This document shows, piece after piece, positions 44,736-53,531 of a stretch of 64,000 nt of DNA. The stretch comes from Devosia sp. Lineage in GTDB: Bacteria; Pseudomonadota; Alphaproteobacteria; Rhizobiales; Devosiaceae. Numbering within the stretch: the stretch's first letter is position 1; the number at the start of each line of letters is the position of its first letter. Both the position numbers and the translations under genes were made by a program. The notes below the pieces were generated by a model. The model was not told where the DNA came from and did not search any database. It saw only the letters and a program-made list of their open reading frames with translations. The stretch spans positions 267,578-331,577 of the forward strand of contig NZ_JAQGJM010000008.1 in NCBI RefSeq assembly GCF_028290625.1. The letters run 5' to 3'.

Positions 44736-45335
44736 CTAACGCATATCCCGGAGCGCAGCGGTCAGAACGGCGCGCGCAGTCCACTGCACGAGGGACCGCG
44801 TGCCCGCGTCATCGAGCCCGCACACATCCTTGGCGACGATCACCGTCTCGATGCCGGTCAGCAGCGCCAGCGCATGGGTCAGCCGATCGACCAGCGCCTT
44901 AGGGATGCGCGTTGTATCGGAACCATAGGCATCGTGTAGCCAGCGAATGCGGCGGGCCCCGCGGCCCTGGCGATCGTCACCGGCGACGACCCCTTTGAGA
45001 TAGGTGCGGAACAGAGCCTCGTTGGCCAGCACCATATCGACAATGGCGGCGACGGCGACGTCCACGCGCTCCTCCAGGCCATCGGCGTCCTGGGCGTTTT
45101 GGGCCAGTTGCAGGCCCTCGACCTGAACGGCAATGCCATCGAGCACCGCCTCCTGCAACAAGGTGTCTATGCTGGAGTAATAGCGATAGGCGGTCGCCCG
45201 CGAAATGGCGGCGTGATCGGCCACTTCCTGCAATGTCGGCTCCCGGCCAGCGCCTAACATTTCTCGGGCCGCCAGGAGCAGAGCATTACGGGTCCGCTGT
45301 TTTTGCTGGACGCGGCCAACATCGGCTTGACTCAT
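44736..45335 (-). CDS. TetR-family transcriptional regulator
   Basis: A 199-residue repressor. The N-terminal helix-turn-helix (about residues 10-60) reads TLQEVADHAAISRATAYRYY; the rest is a helical ligand-binding domain. ATG at 45335 is preferred because AAGGA lies about ten bases before it and because the longer reading from 45389 would run through the palindromic operator at 45349-45370. The gene is divergent from a cupin gene, which it probably represses along with itself. Confidence 0.85.
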   Translation of the reverse strand: MSQADVGRVQQKQRTRNALLLAAREMLGAGREPTLQEVADHAAISRATAYRYYSSIDTLLQEAVLDGIAVQVEGLQLAQNAQDADGLEERVDVAVAAIVDMVLANEALFRTYLKGVVAGDDRQGRGARRIRWLHDAYGSDTTRIPKALVDRLTHALALLTGIETVIVAKDVCGLDDAGTRSLVQWTARAVLTAALRDMR

Positions 45336-45348
45336 TCTATCGCGTTCC

Positions 45349-45370
45349 TTATGAGACAGAAATCTCATAA
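45349..45370. promoter_or_regulatory. Palindromic operator between TetR and cupin genes
   Basis: TTATGAGA and TCTCATAA form a perfect 8-bp inverted repeat around CAGAAA, 22 bases in total. It lies 13 bases upstream of the TetR start and 36 bases upstream of the cupin start, next to a candidate -10 (TATAGGAT, 45393-45400). Size and position fit a TetR dimer site that controls both genes. Confidence 0.75.
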
Positions 45371-45406
45371 CGAGATTCAATTCGCACAAACTTATAGGAT
45401 ACGATC

Positions 45407-45889
45407 ATGACTTTGCAAGCTACGTCTGCCCAAATCAACGGCCGGCCCAATGTCGTCCATCTCCTGGGCAATCTCATACAGTTCAAGGCCGTCGGCGCCG
45501 CGACCGGCAATGCCTATTCGCTGGTGGAAGTGACCACGGCGCCGGGCGCCGGCACTCCGCCGCATTTTCAGAAGGAAGACGATGAAGCCTTCTTCGTGCT
45601 CGAGGGGAGCTACGAGTTCATGCACAATGGCCAAACCATCAAGGGAGTGCCGGGAACTTACGTGTTCATCAAACGCGGTGAGCCGCATGCATTCCGCAAT
45701 ACCGGCACGGCCCCGGCGAAGATGCTGATCATCAATTCGCCAGGTGGGCTGCACGAAAACTTCTTCCTCGAAGCTGGTGACCCGATTGCCGTCGGCGCAG
45801 GTTTTCCCGCTCCCGCCGCGCCCGACATGCCCCGTTTGGGCGCCGCCGCCGCGCGCTATGGCATCGAGTTCTTGCCACCGCAGGCATAG
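45407..45889 (+). CDS. Small cupin-domain protein
   Basis: A 160-residue single-domain cupin. Motif 1 reads GTPPHFQKEDDEAFFVLEG and motif 2 ends FIKRGEPHAFRN. The usual His-x-His pair is His53-x-Gln55, with Glu60 and His94 kept, so one metal ligand is replaced. Such proteins include small dioxygenase-like and isomerase-like enzymes, and the reaction is unknown. The divergent TetR gene and the operator between them suggest induction by a small, perhaps aromatic, compound. Confidence 0.8.
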   Translation: MTLQATSAQINGRPNVVHLLGNLIQFKAVGAATGNAYSLVEVTTAPGAGTPPHFQKEDDEAFFVLEGSYEFMHNGQTIKGVPGTYVFIKRGEPHAFRNTGTAPAKMLIINSPGGLHENFFLEAGDPIAVGAGFPAPAAPDMPRLGAAAARYGIEFLPPQA

Positions 45890-45900
45890 GATGAAGCGAA

Positions 45901-45935
45901 ATCGTCGGTGTGGGCACGGGTGCCACACCGACGAT
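45901..45935. terminator. Bidirectional terminator between cupin and ABC ATPase genes
   Basis: ATCGTCGGTGTGG (45901-45913) pairs with CCACACCGACGAT (45923-45935); the loop can itself pair as GGCAC/GTGCC. It lies in the 55-bp gap between two convergent genes and should stop transcription from both sides, although T runs are short. Confidence 0.75.
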
Positions 45936-45944
45936 ATTTCCAGT

Positions 45945-47003
45945 CTAAAGGATCAGCAGATCCTTGCTCGCGAGGCTCACCGTGATGGCATCGCCGCGCG
46001 CGGGAGGGGCGGTACGCTGGTCGTTGAAGGTATCGAGACTGATGATGTTCTTGCCCAGGGCGACCCGCACGCGGATCACCGAGCCCAGGAAAGTGACATC
46101 GGATACCGTGCCCGTCAGCGCGATGTCGGAGCCGGCGCGTTCGCCGACCGACAGCACTTCGGGGCGCAGGGTCAGCGATATCGGTGCGTTGTCCTTGGCG
46201 CCTGACGGCAAGCTCGGCAGGGTCACGGTCTGGCCATCAATATTGACTTGATGATTGGCGGCGCTCGCCACCGTCGCCTCGATGGTATTGAGGTGACCCA
46301 CGAAGGTCGCCACGAACCGGGTCGCGGGCTTGTTGTAGATTTCGTGCGGGGCGCCGAGCTGGTCGATATTGCCGGCATTCATCACCACGACGCGGTCGGA
46401 GATCGACAGCGCTTCTTCCTGATCATGCGTCACGAAAATCGTGGTGATGCCCAGGTCGAGCTGGATGGCGCGGATCTCCTCGCGCAGCGACACGCGGATC
46501 TTGGCGTCGAGCGCCGAAAGCGGCTCGTCGAGCAGCAGCATGCGGGGGCGGGGCGCGATGGCGCGGGCCAGAGCCACGCGCTGCTGCTGGCCACCGGACA
46601 TTTCATAAGGATAGCGCTTCTCGAAGCCGGGTAGGCCGATCAGCTTGAGCATCTCTTCGACCCGGGCGCGGCGCTGCTCGGCCGGCATGCCGGCGATCTT
46701 GAGGCCGAAGGCGATATTGTCGCCGACGTTCAGGTTCGGGAACAGCGCATAGGCCTGGAACACCATGCCGAGCTGGCGCTGGTTGGGCTTGAGATGGGTA
46801 ATGTCCTGCCCATCGACTGTGATCGAGCCGCTGGTTGGGTTCTCGAAGCCGGCGATCATGCGCAGGATGGTGGTCTTGCCGCAGCCCGACGGGCCGAGCA
46901 GCGAGACGAACTCACCCTTGTTGAAGGTGAAATTGACGCCCTTGACCACCGTGGTGGTGCCGAAGCTTTTGACGAGGTTGTCGACGCGAAGGAATTCGGC
47001 CAT
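45945..47003 (-). CDS. ABC transporter ATP-binding protein (PotA/FbpC type)
   Basis: A 352-residue ATPase with Walker A GPSGCGKTT (residues 37-45), Q-loop VFQAYALFPNLNVGDNIAFG, signature MSGGQQQRVALARAIA and Walker B MLLLDEPLSALDA, plus a C-terminal TOBE-like domain (about 245-350). These features place it with spermidine/putrescine, iron(III) or aminoethylphosphonate importers. It is the last gene of the minus-strand operon binding protein - permease - permease - ATPase, with a three-base gap to the upstream permease. Confidence 0.88.
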   Translation of the reverse strand: MAEFLRVDNLVKSFGTTTVVKGVNFTFNKGEFVSLLGPSGCGKTTILRMIAGFENPTSGSITVDGQDITHLKPNQRQLGMVFQAYALFPNLNVGDNIAFGLKIAGMPAEQRRARVEEMLKLIGLPGFEKRYPYEMSGGQQQRVALARAIAPRPRMLLLDEPLSALDAKIRVSLREEIRAIQLDLGITTIFVTHDQEEALSISDRVVVMNAGNIDQLGAPHEIYNKPATRFVATFVGHLNTIEATVASAANHQVNIDGQTVTLPSLPSGAKDNAPISLTLRPEVLSVGERAGSDIALTGTVSDVTFLGSVIRVRVALGKNIISLDTFNDQRTAPPARGDAITVSLASKDLLIL

Positions 47004-47006
47004 GGG

Positions 47007-47798
47007 TCAGTCCGTCCGGGCGGAAGTGCGGGGGGCAAAGCGCGAGAGCAGGTTGATCATGCTCATGGCGCCCCAGGTGATGATGAAGGAGATGATGGCG
47101 AGCGCCGCCGGCTCATAGGCCCGGTTGGCGCCGATATTCTGCAAGTACGGTCCAAACGCCGGCCGGTTGAGGAGGCTGGCGATAGTGAATTCGCCGATGA
47201 CGATGGCGAAGGTCAGGAAGGCGCCCGACAGCACCGCGACCAGGATATTGGGCAGGATGATGCGGCCGATGATCTGGGGAGTGCTGGCCCCGGCGATCTG
47301 GGCCGCCTCAGTCAGGGTCTGCACATCGATGGTGCGCATGCCGGTATCGACGGCACGATACATATAAGGCAGGGCCAGGGTGACATAGGCGAAGGTCAGC
47401 AGGATATCGGTGCCCACGGCGCTGCCGGTAAACGGAATGATCGAGCTGGAATTGTAGAGCCGGATATAGCCATAGACCAGGATGATCGCCGGGATGATCA
47501 GCGGCAGCAAGGTCAGGAATTCCACGTAGGGCCGCAGCCAGGCCATACGCAGGCGCACGAAGTAAACCGCCGGCACCACGACCAGGATGCCGACGATAAT
47601 CGACAGCAGGCCAATCACCGCCGAATAGGTGAAGGTCTGCTGGAATTTGGGGTCGGAGAACACGGAGGCGTAGCTGTCGAAACTGTAATAGCCGCGCCGC
47701 ATGCGCAGCGAAAACTCGAAGGTGGCGATCAGCGGGATCAGGAAATAGGCGGCGCCGATGCCAAAGACCAGCCAGGCCCAGAAGCGGGATTGTTTCAT
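47007..47798 (-). CDS. ABC transporter permease (PotC type)
   Basis: A 263-residue inner-membrane permease starting MKQSRFWAWLVFGIGAAYFL, with about six helices and the coupling loop EAAQIAGASTPQIIGRIILP. The ATG at 47798 overlaps the stop of the partner permease by four bases (ATGA). The frame is open further upstream within that gene, but the overlap start is clearly right. The start codon and length fit PotC/PhnV-like permeases. Confidence 0.88.
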   Translation of the reverse strand: MKQSRFWAWLVFGIGAAYFLIPLIATFEFSLRMRRGYYSFDSYASVFSDPKFQQTFTYSAVIGLLSIIVGILVVVPAVYFVRLRMAWLRPYVEFLTLLPLIIPAIILVYGYIRLYNSSSIIPFTGSAVGTDILLTFAYVTLALPYMYRAVDTGMRTIDVQTLTEAAQIAGASTPQIIGRIILPNILVAVLSGAFLTFAIVIGEFTIASLLNRPAFGPYLQNIGANRAYEPAALAIISFIITWGAMSMINLLSRFAPRTSARTD

Positions 47799-48682
47799 TT
47801 CAGCCACCTCTCGGCGCGCGAACTGATGACAAGGTAGATGACGTTGGCGAAGCCGGTAATCAGGATCATGCCGACGGCAAGTGCGGCGCCAAGGCCGGGG
47901 TTCTGCAGGGCATCGCCGCGAATCTGCGCATAGAGCAGGATGGGCACGATGTTCAGCGACGAGCCGGTCAGCGCGTACGCCGTGGCGATCGCGCCGAAGG
48001 CATTGGCGAACAGCAGCGACAGTGTGCCGAGGAAACTGGGCCACAGGATGGGCAGGCCGACATAGCGCCAGAACTGCCATGGAGTGGCGCCCAGCGTCGA
48101 GGCGGCTTCGCTCCATTCCTTCTTCAGCCCGTCGATCGCCGGGGCGATGATCAGGATCATCAGCGGGATCTGGAAGTAGAGATAGGTGATGGTCAGGCCC
48201 CAGAAGCTCAGCAGGTTGAAGCCGGCCTTGTAGATGTCGATGCCGAAGACGAATTTGAGGATGACGGTCGCCAATCCGAGGCGCCCAAGGGTCGAGATGA
48301 AGGCGAAGGCCAGCGGCACGCCGGCGAAGTTGGAGGCGACGCCCGAAAACGTCATGACTGCGGCGCGCAGGCCAGAAGGCAGCTTGCCTCGGATCAGCGC
48401 CAGGGCGATAGCCAACCCGATCAGCGCGCCCAAAATGGCCGAGGCGCCGGAAATGCGAATGGAAATCCAGTAGGCGGCGACGATCTGCGGCGTGCCGAGG
48501 CCGGCGAAATTGGCCAGCGTGAAGCCGCCCTGCTCATCGACGAAAGCGGCACCGACGAGATAGAGCGTCGGCAGGATCAGGAACATGATGGCAAAGACGA
48601 TGAATGGCGCGACCCCGAGCCATTCAAACGATAGAGCGCGCTTTTTGCCCGGCGCGGTCGTGCCGGTATCCAGTGTGGTCAT
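47795..48682 (-). CDS. ABC transporter permease (PotB type)
   Basis: A 295-residue permease with a short cytosolic N-terminus, about six helices and the coupling loop EAASTLGATPWQFWRYVGLP. It is co-transcribed with the binding-protein gene 76 bp upstream and translationally coupled to the next permease. The substrate follows the binding protein and is not certain. Confidence 0.88.
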   Translation of the reverse strand: MTTLDTGTTAPGKKRALSFEWLGVAPFIVFAIMFLILPTLYLVGAAFVDEQGGFTLANFAGLGTPQIVAAYWISIRISGASAILGALIGLAIALALIRGKLPSGLRAAVMTFSGVASNFAGVPLAFAFISTLGRLGLATVILKFVFGIDIYKAGFNLLSFWGLTITYLYFQIPLMILIIAPAIDGLKKEWSEAASTLGATPWQFWRYVGLPILWPSFLGTLSLLFANAFGAIATAYALTGSSLNIVPILLYAQIRGDALQNPGLGAALAVGMILITGFANVIYLVISSRAERWLK

Positions 48683-48709
48683 GCTGTCCTCGTACCCCCG
48701 GAGGATTTT

Positions 48710-48741
48710 GCTCTCTCGCCCGAACCGATGGGTGAGAGAGC
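48710..48741 (-). other. Stem-loop after the PotD/FbpA-like binding-protein gene
   Basis: GCTCTCTC-G-CCC (48710-48721) pairs with GGG-T-GAGAGAGC (48730-48741), an 8+3-bp stem with one internal mismatch and an 8-base loop. It lies 17 bases past the binding-protein stop, followed by GGAGG of the permease gene. No T run follows, so it more likely protects or attenuates than terminates. Confidence 0.68.
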
Positions 48742-48758
48742 GTTTTGTCGTCTAAAGC

Positions 48759-49865
48759 TTACTGAACGTTGGCGCCGACAGCGGCGTCCCACTGACCGGT
48801 GATGACGGTCTTGGCGGCGTTCTGTTCGTCGATGGTCGGGAACACAGCCTTGGCATAGCCTTCTGCCGGCGGCAGCGCGTCAAGCATGTCCTGCGGGATC
48901 GAGCCCTTGGCAGCCAGATCGTTGAAGCGGATCGGGTGGCAATAGCCCTTCAGCCAGCCGAGCTGACCTTCGTCCGAATAGAGGTATTCCATCCACAGCT
49001 TGGCAGCATTCGGATGGGGTGCGTAGGCGGAGATGGCCTGGATATAGACACCGGCGACGACGCCAGTGGCGGGAACGACGATCTCGGCTGCCGGGTTGCC
49101 GGCGAAGCTATCGCGCCAAGCTAGCAGGTTATAGTCCCAGGCGACGACGATCGGGGTGGTGCCCTGAGCCAGCGATGCGGACTTGCCGATCACGGGAACG
49201 AAGTTGCCGGCCTTGTTCAGGTCGCCAAAGAACTTGAGGCCCGCGTCAGCCGCACCAGCGGCGTCGGCACCGGTCGAAAGGCCGGCAGCGTAGACGGACT
49301 GGATGGCCTGAGAAGACGCACGCGGATCACCGGCGAGGGCGACGGCGTTGGCGTATTCCGGCTTGGCCAGATCGGCCCAGTCGGTTGGCATGGTGGTCAC
49401 GATGTCCTTGTTCACCAGGAACGCCATGACGCCGTAATAGTCGCCATACCAGAAGCCATCGGCGTCCTTGGCGTCAGCCGGGATCGAGTCCCAGGTCGAA
49501 ACCTTGTAAGCCTGGATCAGGCCATCGGCCTTGGCCTGCGGGCCAAAAGCCAGACCAACGTCGATCACGTCGGGAGCCTGCGGGCCGGTATTGCCCTGGT
49601 TTGCCTTGATGGCTTCGATTTCGTCGGCCGAGCCGGCATCGGGGTTCAGTTCGTTGACGGTGATGCCCGGATACTTGGCCTTGAAGCCTTCGATCACGGC
49701 GCCATAGCCGCACCAGTCATGCGGCAGCGCGATGGTGGTCAGCTGGCCTTCAGCCTTGGCGGCGTCGTAGAGTGCAGTCAGATCGGCCTGGGCAAACGCC
49801 GGAGCGCTTACTGCCATCACGGTGAGCATCGATACCGATGCCGCGAGCGCCTTCTTCATGATCAT
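48759..49865 (-). CDS. Periplasmic ABC binding protein (spermidine/iron/phosphonate class)
   Basis: A 368-residue binding protein with a Sec signal peptide (MIMKKALAASVSMLTVMAVS, ending APAFA). The mature part starts QADLTALYDAAKAEGQL and contains YPGITVNELNPDAGSADEIEAI, seen in the broad PotD/FbpA/PhnS group. DWCGYGAVIEGF is less typical. No Tyr pair characteristic of ferric-binding proteins could be identified by eye, so spermidine/putrescine or another organic ligand is at least as likely. ATG at 49865 follows GGGAGA at a good distance; the longer frame lacks support. Confidence 0.85.
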   Translation of the reverse strand: MIMKKALAASVSMLTVMAVSAPAFAQADLTALYDAAKAEGQLTTIALPHDWCGYGAVIEGFKAKYPGITVNELNPDAGSADEIEAIKANQGNTGPQAPDVIDVGLAFGPQAKADGLIQAYKVSTWDSIPADAKDADGFWYGDYYGVMAFLVNKDIVTTMPTDWADLAKPEYANAVALAGDPRASSQAIQSVYAAGLSTGADAAGAADAGLKFFGDLNKAGNFVPVIGKSASLAQGTTPIVVAWDYNLLAWRDSFAGNPAAEIVVPATGVVAGVYIQAISAYAPHPNAAKLWMEYLYSDEGQLGWLKGYCHPIRFNDLAAKGSIPQDMLDALPPAEGYAKAVFPTIDEQNAAKTVITGQWDAAVGANVQ

Positions 49866-50523
49866 GTTCAGTCTCCCTGATTTTTTGACTTGCCTCACGC
49901 TATCCGTGCCGACAGGTCGGAACGGGGCGCCAGGCGGGTAGATTTGTCGCAAGTCCGGCGAATGTGGTGCCCCGTTTCGCCGGTCACACGCCATGGCCCC
50001 GTCTCCGGAGCGCTGGCGAAGTGCCGGTGAAGTAATGAGGCGACATGACAGTTGAATGACGGAGCAAAACGGCCCTCAGGACCGTTTCAGCGGGCTATGC
50101 GCACCGCTGCGACCGGTTCGTTCGACTGTCTGTGTGGTCCATGAGCATCCCCCCGATTGCAATTGTGACAGTGCATGTTTGGATGAACTTAGTCCAGATG
50201 GTCAAAAATTGGTGCTGCAACGTTGCGAGAGGCAATTACGACACTTTACCCATGACAGAACGAAACGTCGGACTCCGTCATATGGAATTTTTGGAAACTT
50301 GCCGTGAGCGCGCGAGGGAATCGCAATGGACAGAGGCAAGCATCGGAAACCGCACAGGTTTTTTATCGCGAGCTAAGCGATGCATATCAATGTGCAGTTT
50401 AGACCTCTTCTAAACTACTGGAATTGTTATTGATTTTATAAGTTGATATTGATAGTCCGCTTTGGATCGTCGCGTCCCATGCCAGTGGCCCGCGCAGAAA
50501 TTAATCCTCTGGAGGAATTTTCC
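49866..50523. promoter_or_regulatory. Long divergent control region, partly AT-rich
   Basis: A 658-bp gap between the binding-protein gene and the imelysin operon. Short frames exist (for example 50056-50307), but none has a ribosome site or recognisable protein. From about 50130 to 50460 the sequence is distinctly AT-richer than its surroundings. It contains the Irr-like element at 50396-50416 and AT-rich candidate promoter sequence at 50420-50455. GGAGGA precedes the imelysin start. Confidence 0.5.
50396..50416 (+). promoter_or_regulatory. Irr-like iron control element upstream of the imelysin operon
   Basis: AGTTTAGA-CCTCT-TCTAAACT is a perfect 8-bp inverted repeat. Its core TTTAGA-N5-TCTAAA has the same 17-bp geometry as the rhizobial iron control element (TTTAGAA-N3-TTCTAAA), with one mismatch on the left arm. 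It lies 108 bases upstream of the first imelysin gene. Irr binds such sites at low iron, so this predicts iron-regulated expression. Confidence 0.75.
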
Positions 50524-51786
50524 ATGGTCCTGACCGGCACCAAAGCGCTCAAGCGCTTCGCCCTGGTTCTCACACTGTCCGTCGCGCCCGTTGCTGCCTT
50601 CGCGCAGGCGCCGGCCGATGCCGATGTGTTGACCAATTATGCCAACATTGCCGAAGCCGGTTATGGCGATGCGCTGAGCACCGCCAAGGCGCTGGAAGCA
50701 GCCGTCGATGCGCTGATCGCGACACCCAGCGAGGCTACGCTGACCGCCGCCCGCGACGCCTGGAAGGCCGCCCGCATTCCCTACCAGCAGACCGAGGCGT
50801 TCCGCTTCGGCAACCCGATCGTCGACGATTGGGAGGGCAAGGTGAATGCCTGGCCGCTCGATGAAGGCCTGATCGACTATGTCGACGCCAGCTACGGCAC
50901 CGAAAGCGACAGCAATGCGCTCTATGTCGCCAATATCATCGCCAATCCGAAGATCACCGTCGACGGCAAGGAAATCGACGCCACCGAGATTACCCCGGCG
51001 CTGCTGCAGGATAGCCTGCAGGAAGCCGCTGGCGTCGAGTCCAATGTGGCAACCGGCTACCACGCCATCGAATTCCTGCTCTGGGGCCAGGACTTGCACG
51101 GCACCGGTCCGGGCGCCGGCGAGCGCCCCTATACCGATTACTCGACCGCCGAGCATGCCGACCGCCGCGCCGCCTATCTGAAGGCTGCGACGACGCTTTT
51201 GGTCACCGACCTGGAAGAAATGGTCGGCGATTGGGCAGAGGGCGGCGCTGCCCGCGAAGCCAGCCCGGGCCTGGGTATCGCCTCGATCCTGACCGGCATG
51301 GGCTCGCTGTCCTATGGCGAAGTGGCCGGCGAGCGCATGAAGCTGGGCCTGCTGCTGCACGATCCCGAGGAAGAGCACGATTGCTTCTCCGACAACACCC
51401 ATGTGTCGCATCTCAATGACGGCATCGGCGTGCGCAATGTCTATCTGGGCAAGTATACCCGCGTGGACGGCTCGGTCGTCGAAGGCGCGTCGCTGTCGCA
51501 ACTCGTGGCCGCCAAGGACCCGGCGCTGGACACCGAAATCAAGGCGCTGCTCGACGACACAGTGGTCAAGCTGACCGCCATCGCCACCCGCGCCGAAAAT
51601 GGCGAGGCCTATGACCAGCAGATCGCCGAAGGCAATGTCGAAGGCAATGCCACCGTACAGGCCGGCATCGACGCGCTGATCGCCCAGACCCGCGGCATTG
51701 AACGCGCCGTGGCGCTGCTGCAGCTCGACAACGTCACCATCGAAGACAGCGACAGCCTGTCGAACCCGGATTCGGTGTTCGAGTAA
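50524..51786 (+). CDS. Imelysin-family periplasmic iron-uptake protein
   Basis: A 420-residue imelysin (M75/EfeO-related) protein with signal peptide residues 1-28 (VAPVAAFAQA). The family motif Gly-x-His-x-x-Glu is intact at Gly178-His180-Glu183 (ATGYHAIEFLLWGQ). Related motifs include RFGNPIVDD, NAWPLDEGLIDYVD and ASILTGMGSLSYGEVAGERM. The family is linked to high-affinity iron uptake, probably as a periplasmic or surface iron receptor. ATG at 50524 with GGAGGA upstream is preferred over the longer frame from 50443. It heads a four-gene operon behind an Irr-like box. Confidence 0.9.
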   Translation: MVLTGTKALKRFALVLTLSVAPVAAFAQAPADADVLTNYANIAEAGYGDALSTAKALEAAVDALIATPSEATLTAARDAWKAARIPYQQTEAFRFGNPIVDDWEGKVNAWPLDEGLIDYVDASYGTESDSNALYVANIIANPKITVDGKEIDATEITPALLQDSLQEAAGVESNVATGYHAIEFLLWGQDLHGTGPGAGERPYTDYSTAEHADRRAAYLKAATTLLVTDLEEMVGDWAEGGAAREASPGLGIASILTGMGSLSYGEVAGERMKLGLLLHDPEEEHDCFSDNTHVSHLNDGIGVRNVYLGKYTRVDGSVVEGASLSQLVAAKDPALDTEIKALLDDTVVKLTAIATRAENGEAYDQQIAEGNVEGNATVQAGIDALIAQTRGIERAVALLQLDNVTIEDSDSLSNPDSVFE

Positions 51787-51809
51787 CTGACAAAGCGTGG
51801 GTGGGGAAA

Positions 51810-51934
51810 CACCCCGACCCTGTCCCTCCCCCTCGAGGGGGAGGAGACGATGAACCGCTTGGACAGAGTTGGTGGCTACAAAGGTTGATTGAGAGGGTCT
51901 CCTCCCCAGGTCCGGGGGAGGGACAGGGTGGGGG
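51810..51934. repeat. Family A-related palindromic repeat, diverged copy A5
   Basis: CACCCCGACCCTGTCCCTCC then CCCTCGAGGGGGAGGAGAC on the left faces GTCTCCTCCCC then GGGGGAGGGACAGGGTGGGG on the right, an inverted repeat of about 35 bases per arm around an unrelated 50-base centre. It differs in sequence from family A but shares its purine/pyrimidine-rich style. It sits inside the imelysin operon between the first two genes. Confidence 0.75.
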
Positions 51935-52019
51935 CAAACCTAACCATGCTGCGACATCGCCGCAGCCAAACTGCCATGAACGGCTTGAGTTCACCGGCAA
52001 AACGCTTAAAGCAGCACCC

Positions 52020-53531
52020 ATGAAAATCGGCCTGACCCTCACCCTCGTCGCGCTCCTCGCCAGCGGCATTGCCTTCGCGCAGGACAAGGTCAATGTCCGC
52101 ACCGACCTGAGCCCCGAAGACCTCGCCCGCGTCCTCCGCGTCACCGCGCCGACCACGGATTTCTCCAAGCCCGAAGCTTCGGAAAACCTGCAGGCGGGCA
52201 AGGGCACGACCAAATTCACGGTCAATGCCGACTCGTTCTCCCATTTCATGGATAATCTGAGCTTTGAGCAGGAAGAAACCTTCAAGCTCGGCAATGCGCT
52301 GTTCCGCAAGATCTGGGTCTCCTCGCCGTCCTCGACGCAGGCATCGGATGGGCTGGGCCCGCTGTTCAACGCGCGCGGCTGCCAGAGCTGCCATCTCAAG
52401 GACGGTCGCGGACATCCGCCGACCATCGGCAATGACGGCGTCTCGATGTTCCTCCGCCTCTCGGTGCCGCCCGGGGAGCATGACACGCGCCTGGCCATGG
52501 ACGGCGTCATCGCGGGCGAGGTGGGCGACGCTACCTATGGCACCCAATTGCAGGATTTCGCCGTGCCCGGCCTCAAGGCTGAGGGCCGCATGGTGATCGA
52601 CTATACCGATCTGCCGGCAACGCTGGGCGATGGCACCGTGGTGACCCTCCAGAACCCGCATTATTCCGTCGCCGACCTCAACTACGGTCCGATGGCGCCC
52701 GATGTCATGCTGTCGCCCCGCGTGGCGCCGCCGATGATCGGGCTGGGGCTGGTCGAGCAGATTCCGGCCGCCGATATCCTCGCCCATGCCGATCCCGAAG
52801 ACCTTGATGGCGACGGCATTTCCGGCAAGGCGAACTGGACCATCGATCCCGTCAGCAATACGGTGATGCTCGGCCGCTTCGGCTGGAAAGCTGGTATGGC
52901 AACAGTGCGTAGCCAATCGGCGGGGGCCTTTGCAGGCGACATCGGCATTTCGACGCCCATCAACAATCTGCCGCATGGCGATTGCACCGAAGGCCAGCCC
53001 GAATGCCTTGCCATGCCCACCGGCGAGCAGGCGCGGCTGGGTGTGTCGGAAGCGCCAGACCCGGTTATGGACCTCGTCACATTCTATTCGCAAACCCTCG
53101 GCGTGCCCGAGCGGCGCAATGTCGGCGATGCGGCGGTGCTGCGCGGCAAGGCGGCGTTCTACGGCGCCGGCTGCGCCTCCTGCCACATGCCCAAATTCGT
53201 CACCAGCCGCGACGCGCCCGAAAAAATCCACCAGTTCCAGCTCATTTGGCCCTATTCGGATTTTCTGCTGCACGACATGGGCGAGGGCCTTGCCGACAAC
53301 CGCCCCGAGGGGCAGGCCGATGGCTACGAATGGCGCACACCGCCGCTCTGGGGCATCGGGCTGACGCAGACAGTTTCGGCGCATACGCAGTTCCTGCATG
53401 ATGGCCGCGCGCGCAATCTGACCGAAGCCATCCTGTGGCACGGCGGCGAGGGTCAGAAGGCGCGCGACGCCTTTGCCGAGCTGCCCAAGGCCACCCGCGA
53501 TGACCTCATCGCCTTCCTGGAGTCGCTGTGA
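52020..53531 (+). CDS. Di-haem c-type cytochrome, DUF1111 thiol oxidoreductase-like
   Basis: A 503-residue periplasmic protein with signal peptide MKIGLTLTLVALLASGIAFA and two haem c motifs, CQSCH (residues 121-125) and CASCH (385-389). The DUF1111 region shows DGLGPLFNARGCQSCH, PMIGLGLVEQIPAADILAHA and RTPPLWGIGLTQTV. It probably moves electrons in the periplasm, perhaps reducing or oxidising iron for the imelysin partners; this is inferred from operon position. ATG at 52020 starts the signal peptide. Its TGA overlaps the ATG of the next gene (TGATG). Confidence 0.9.
   Translation: MKIGLTLTLVALLASGIAFAQDKVNVRTDLSPEDLARVLRVTAPTTDFSKPEASENLQAGKGTTKFTVNADSFSHFMDNLSFEQEETFKLGNALFRKIWVSSPSSTQASDGLGPLFNARGCQSCHLKDGRGHPPTIGNDGVSMFLRLSVPPGEHDTRLAMDGVIAGEVGDATYGTQLQDFAVPGLKAEGRMVIDYTDLPATLGDGTVVTLQNPHYSVADLNYGPMAPDVMLSPRVAPPMIGLGLVEQIPAADILAHADPEDLDGDGISGKANWTIDPVSNTVMLGRFGWKAGMATVRSQSAGAFAGDIGISTPINNLPHGDCTEGQPECLAMPTGEQARLGVSEAPDPVMDLVTFYSQTLGVPERRNVGDAAVLRGKAAFYGAGCASCHMPKFVTSRDAPEKIHQFQLIWPYSDFLLHDMGEGLADNRPEGQADGYEWRTPPLWGIGLTQTVSAHTQFLHDGRARNLTEAILWHGGEGQKARDAFAELPKATRDDLIAFLESL

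Noticed and set aside
50056..50307. Small plus-strand frame between the binding-protein gene and the imelysin operon
   Set aside because: No ribosome site, no hydrophobic or recognisable segment, and it lies in an AT-rich regulatory stretch; overlapping frames are equally plausible.
51876..53441. Minus-strand open frame (521 codons) opposite the di-haem DUF1111 gene
   Set aside because: The plus strand has a signal peptide, two haem motifs and operon overlap; the minus reading has no motif and runs into a repeat.
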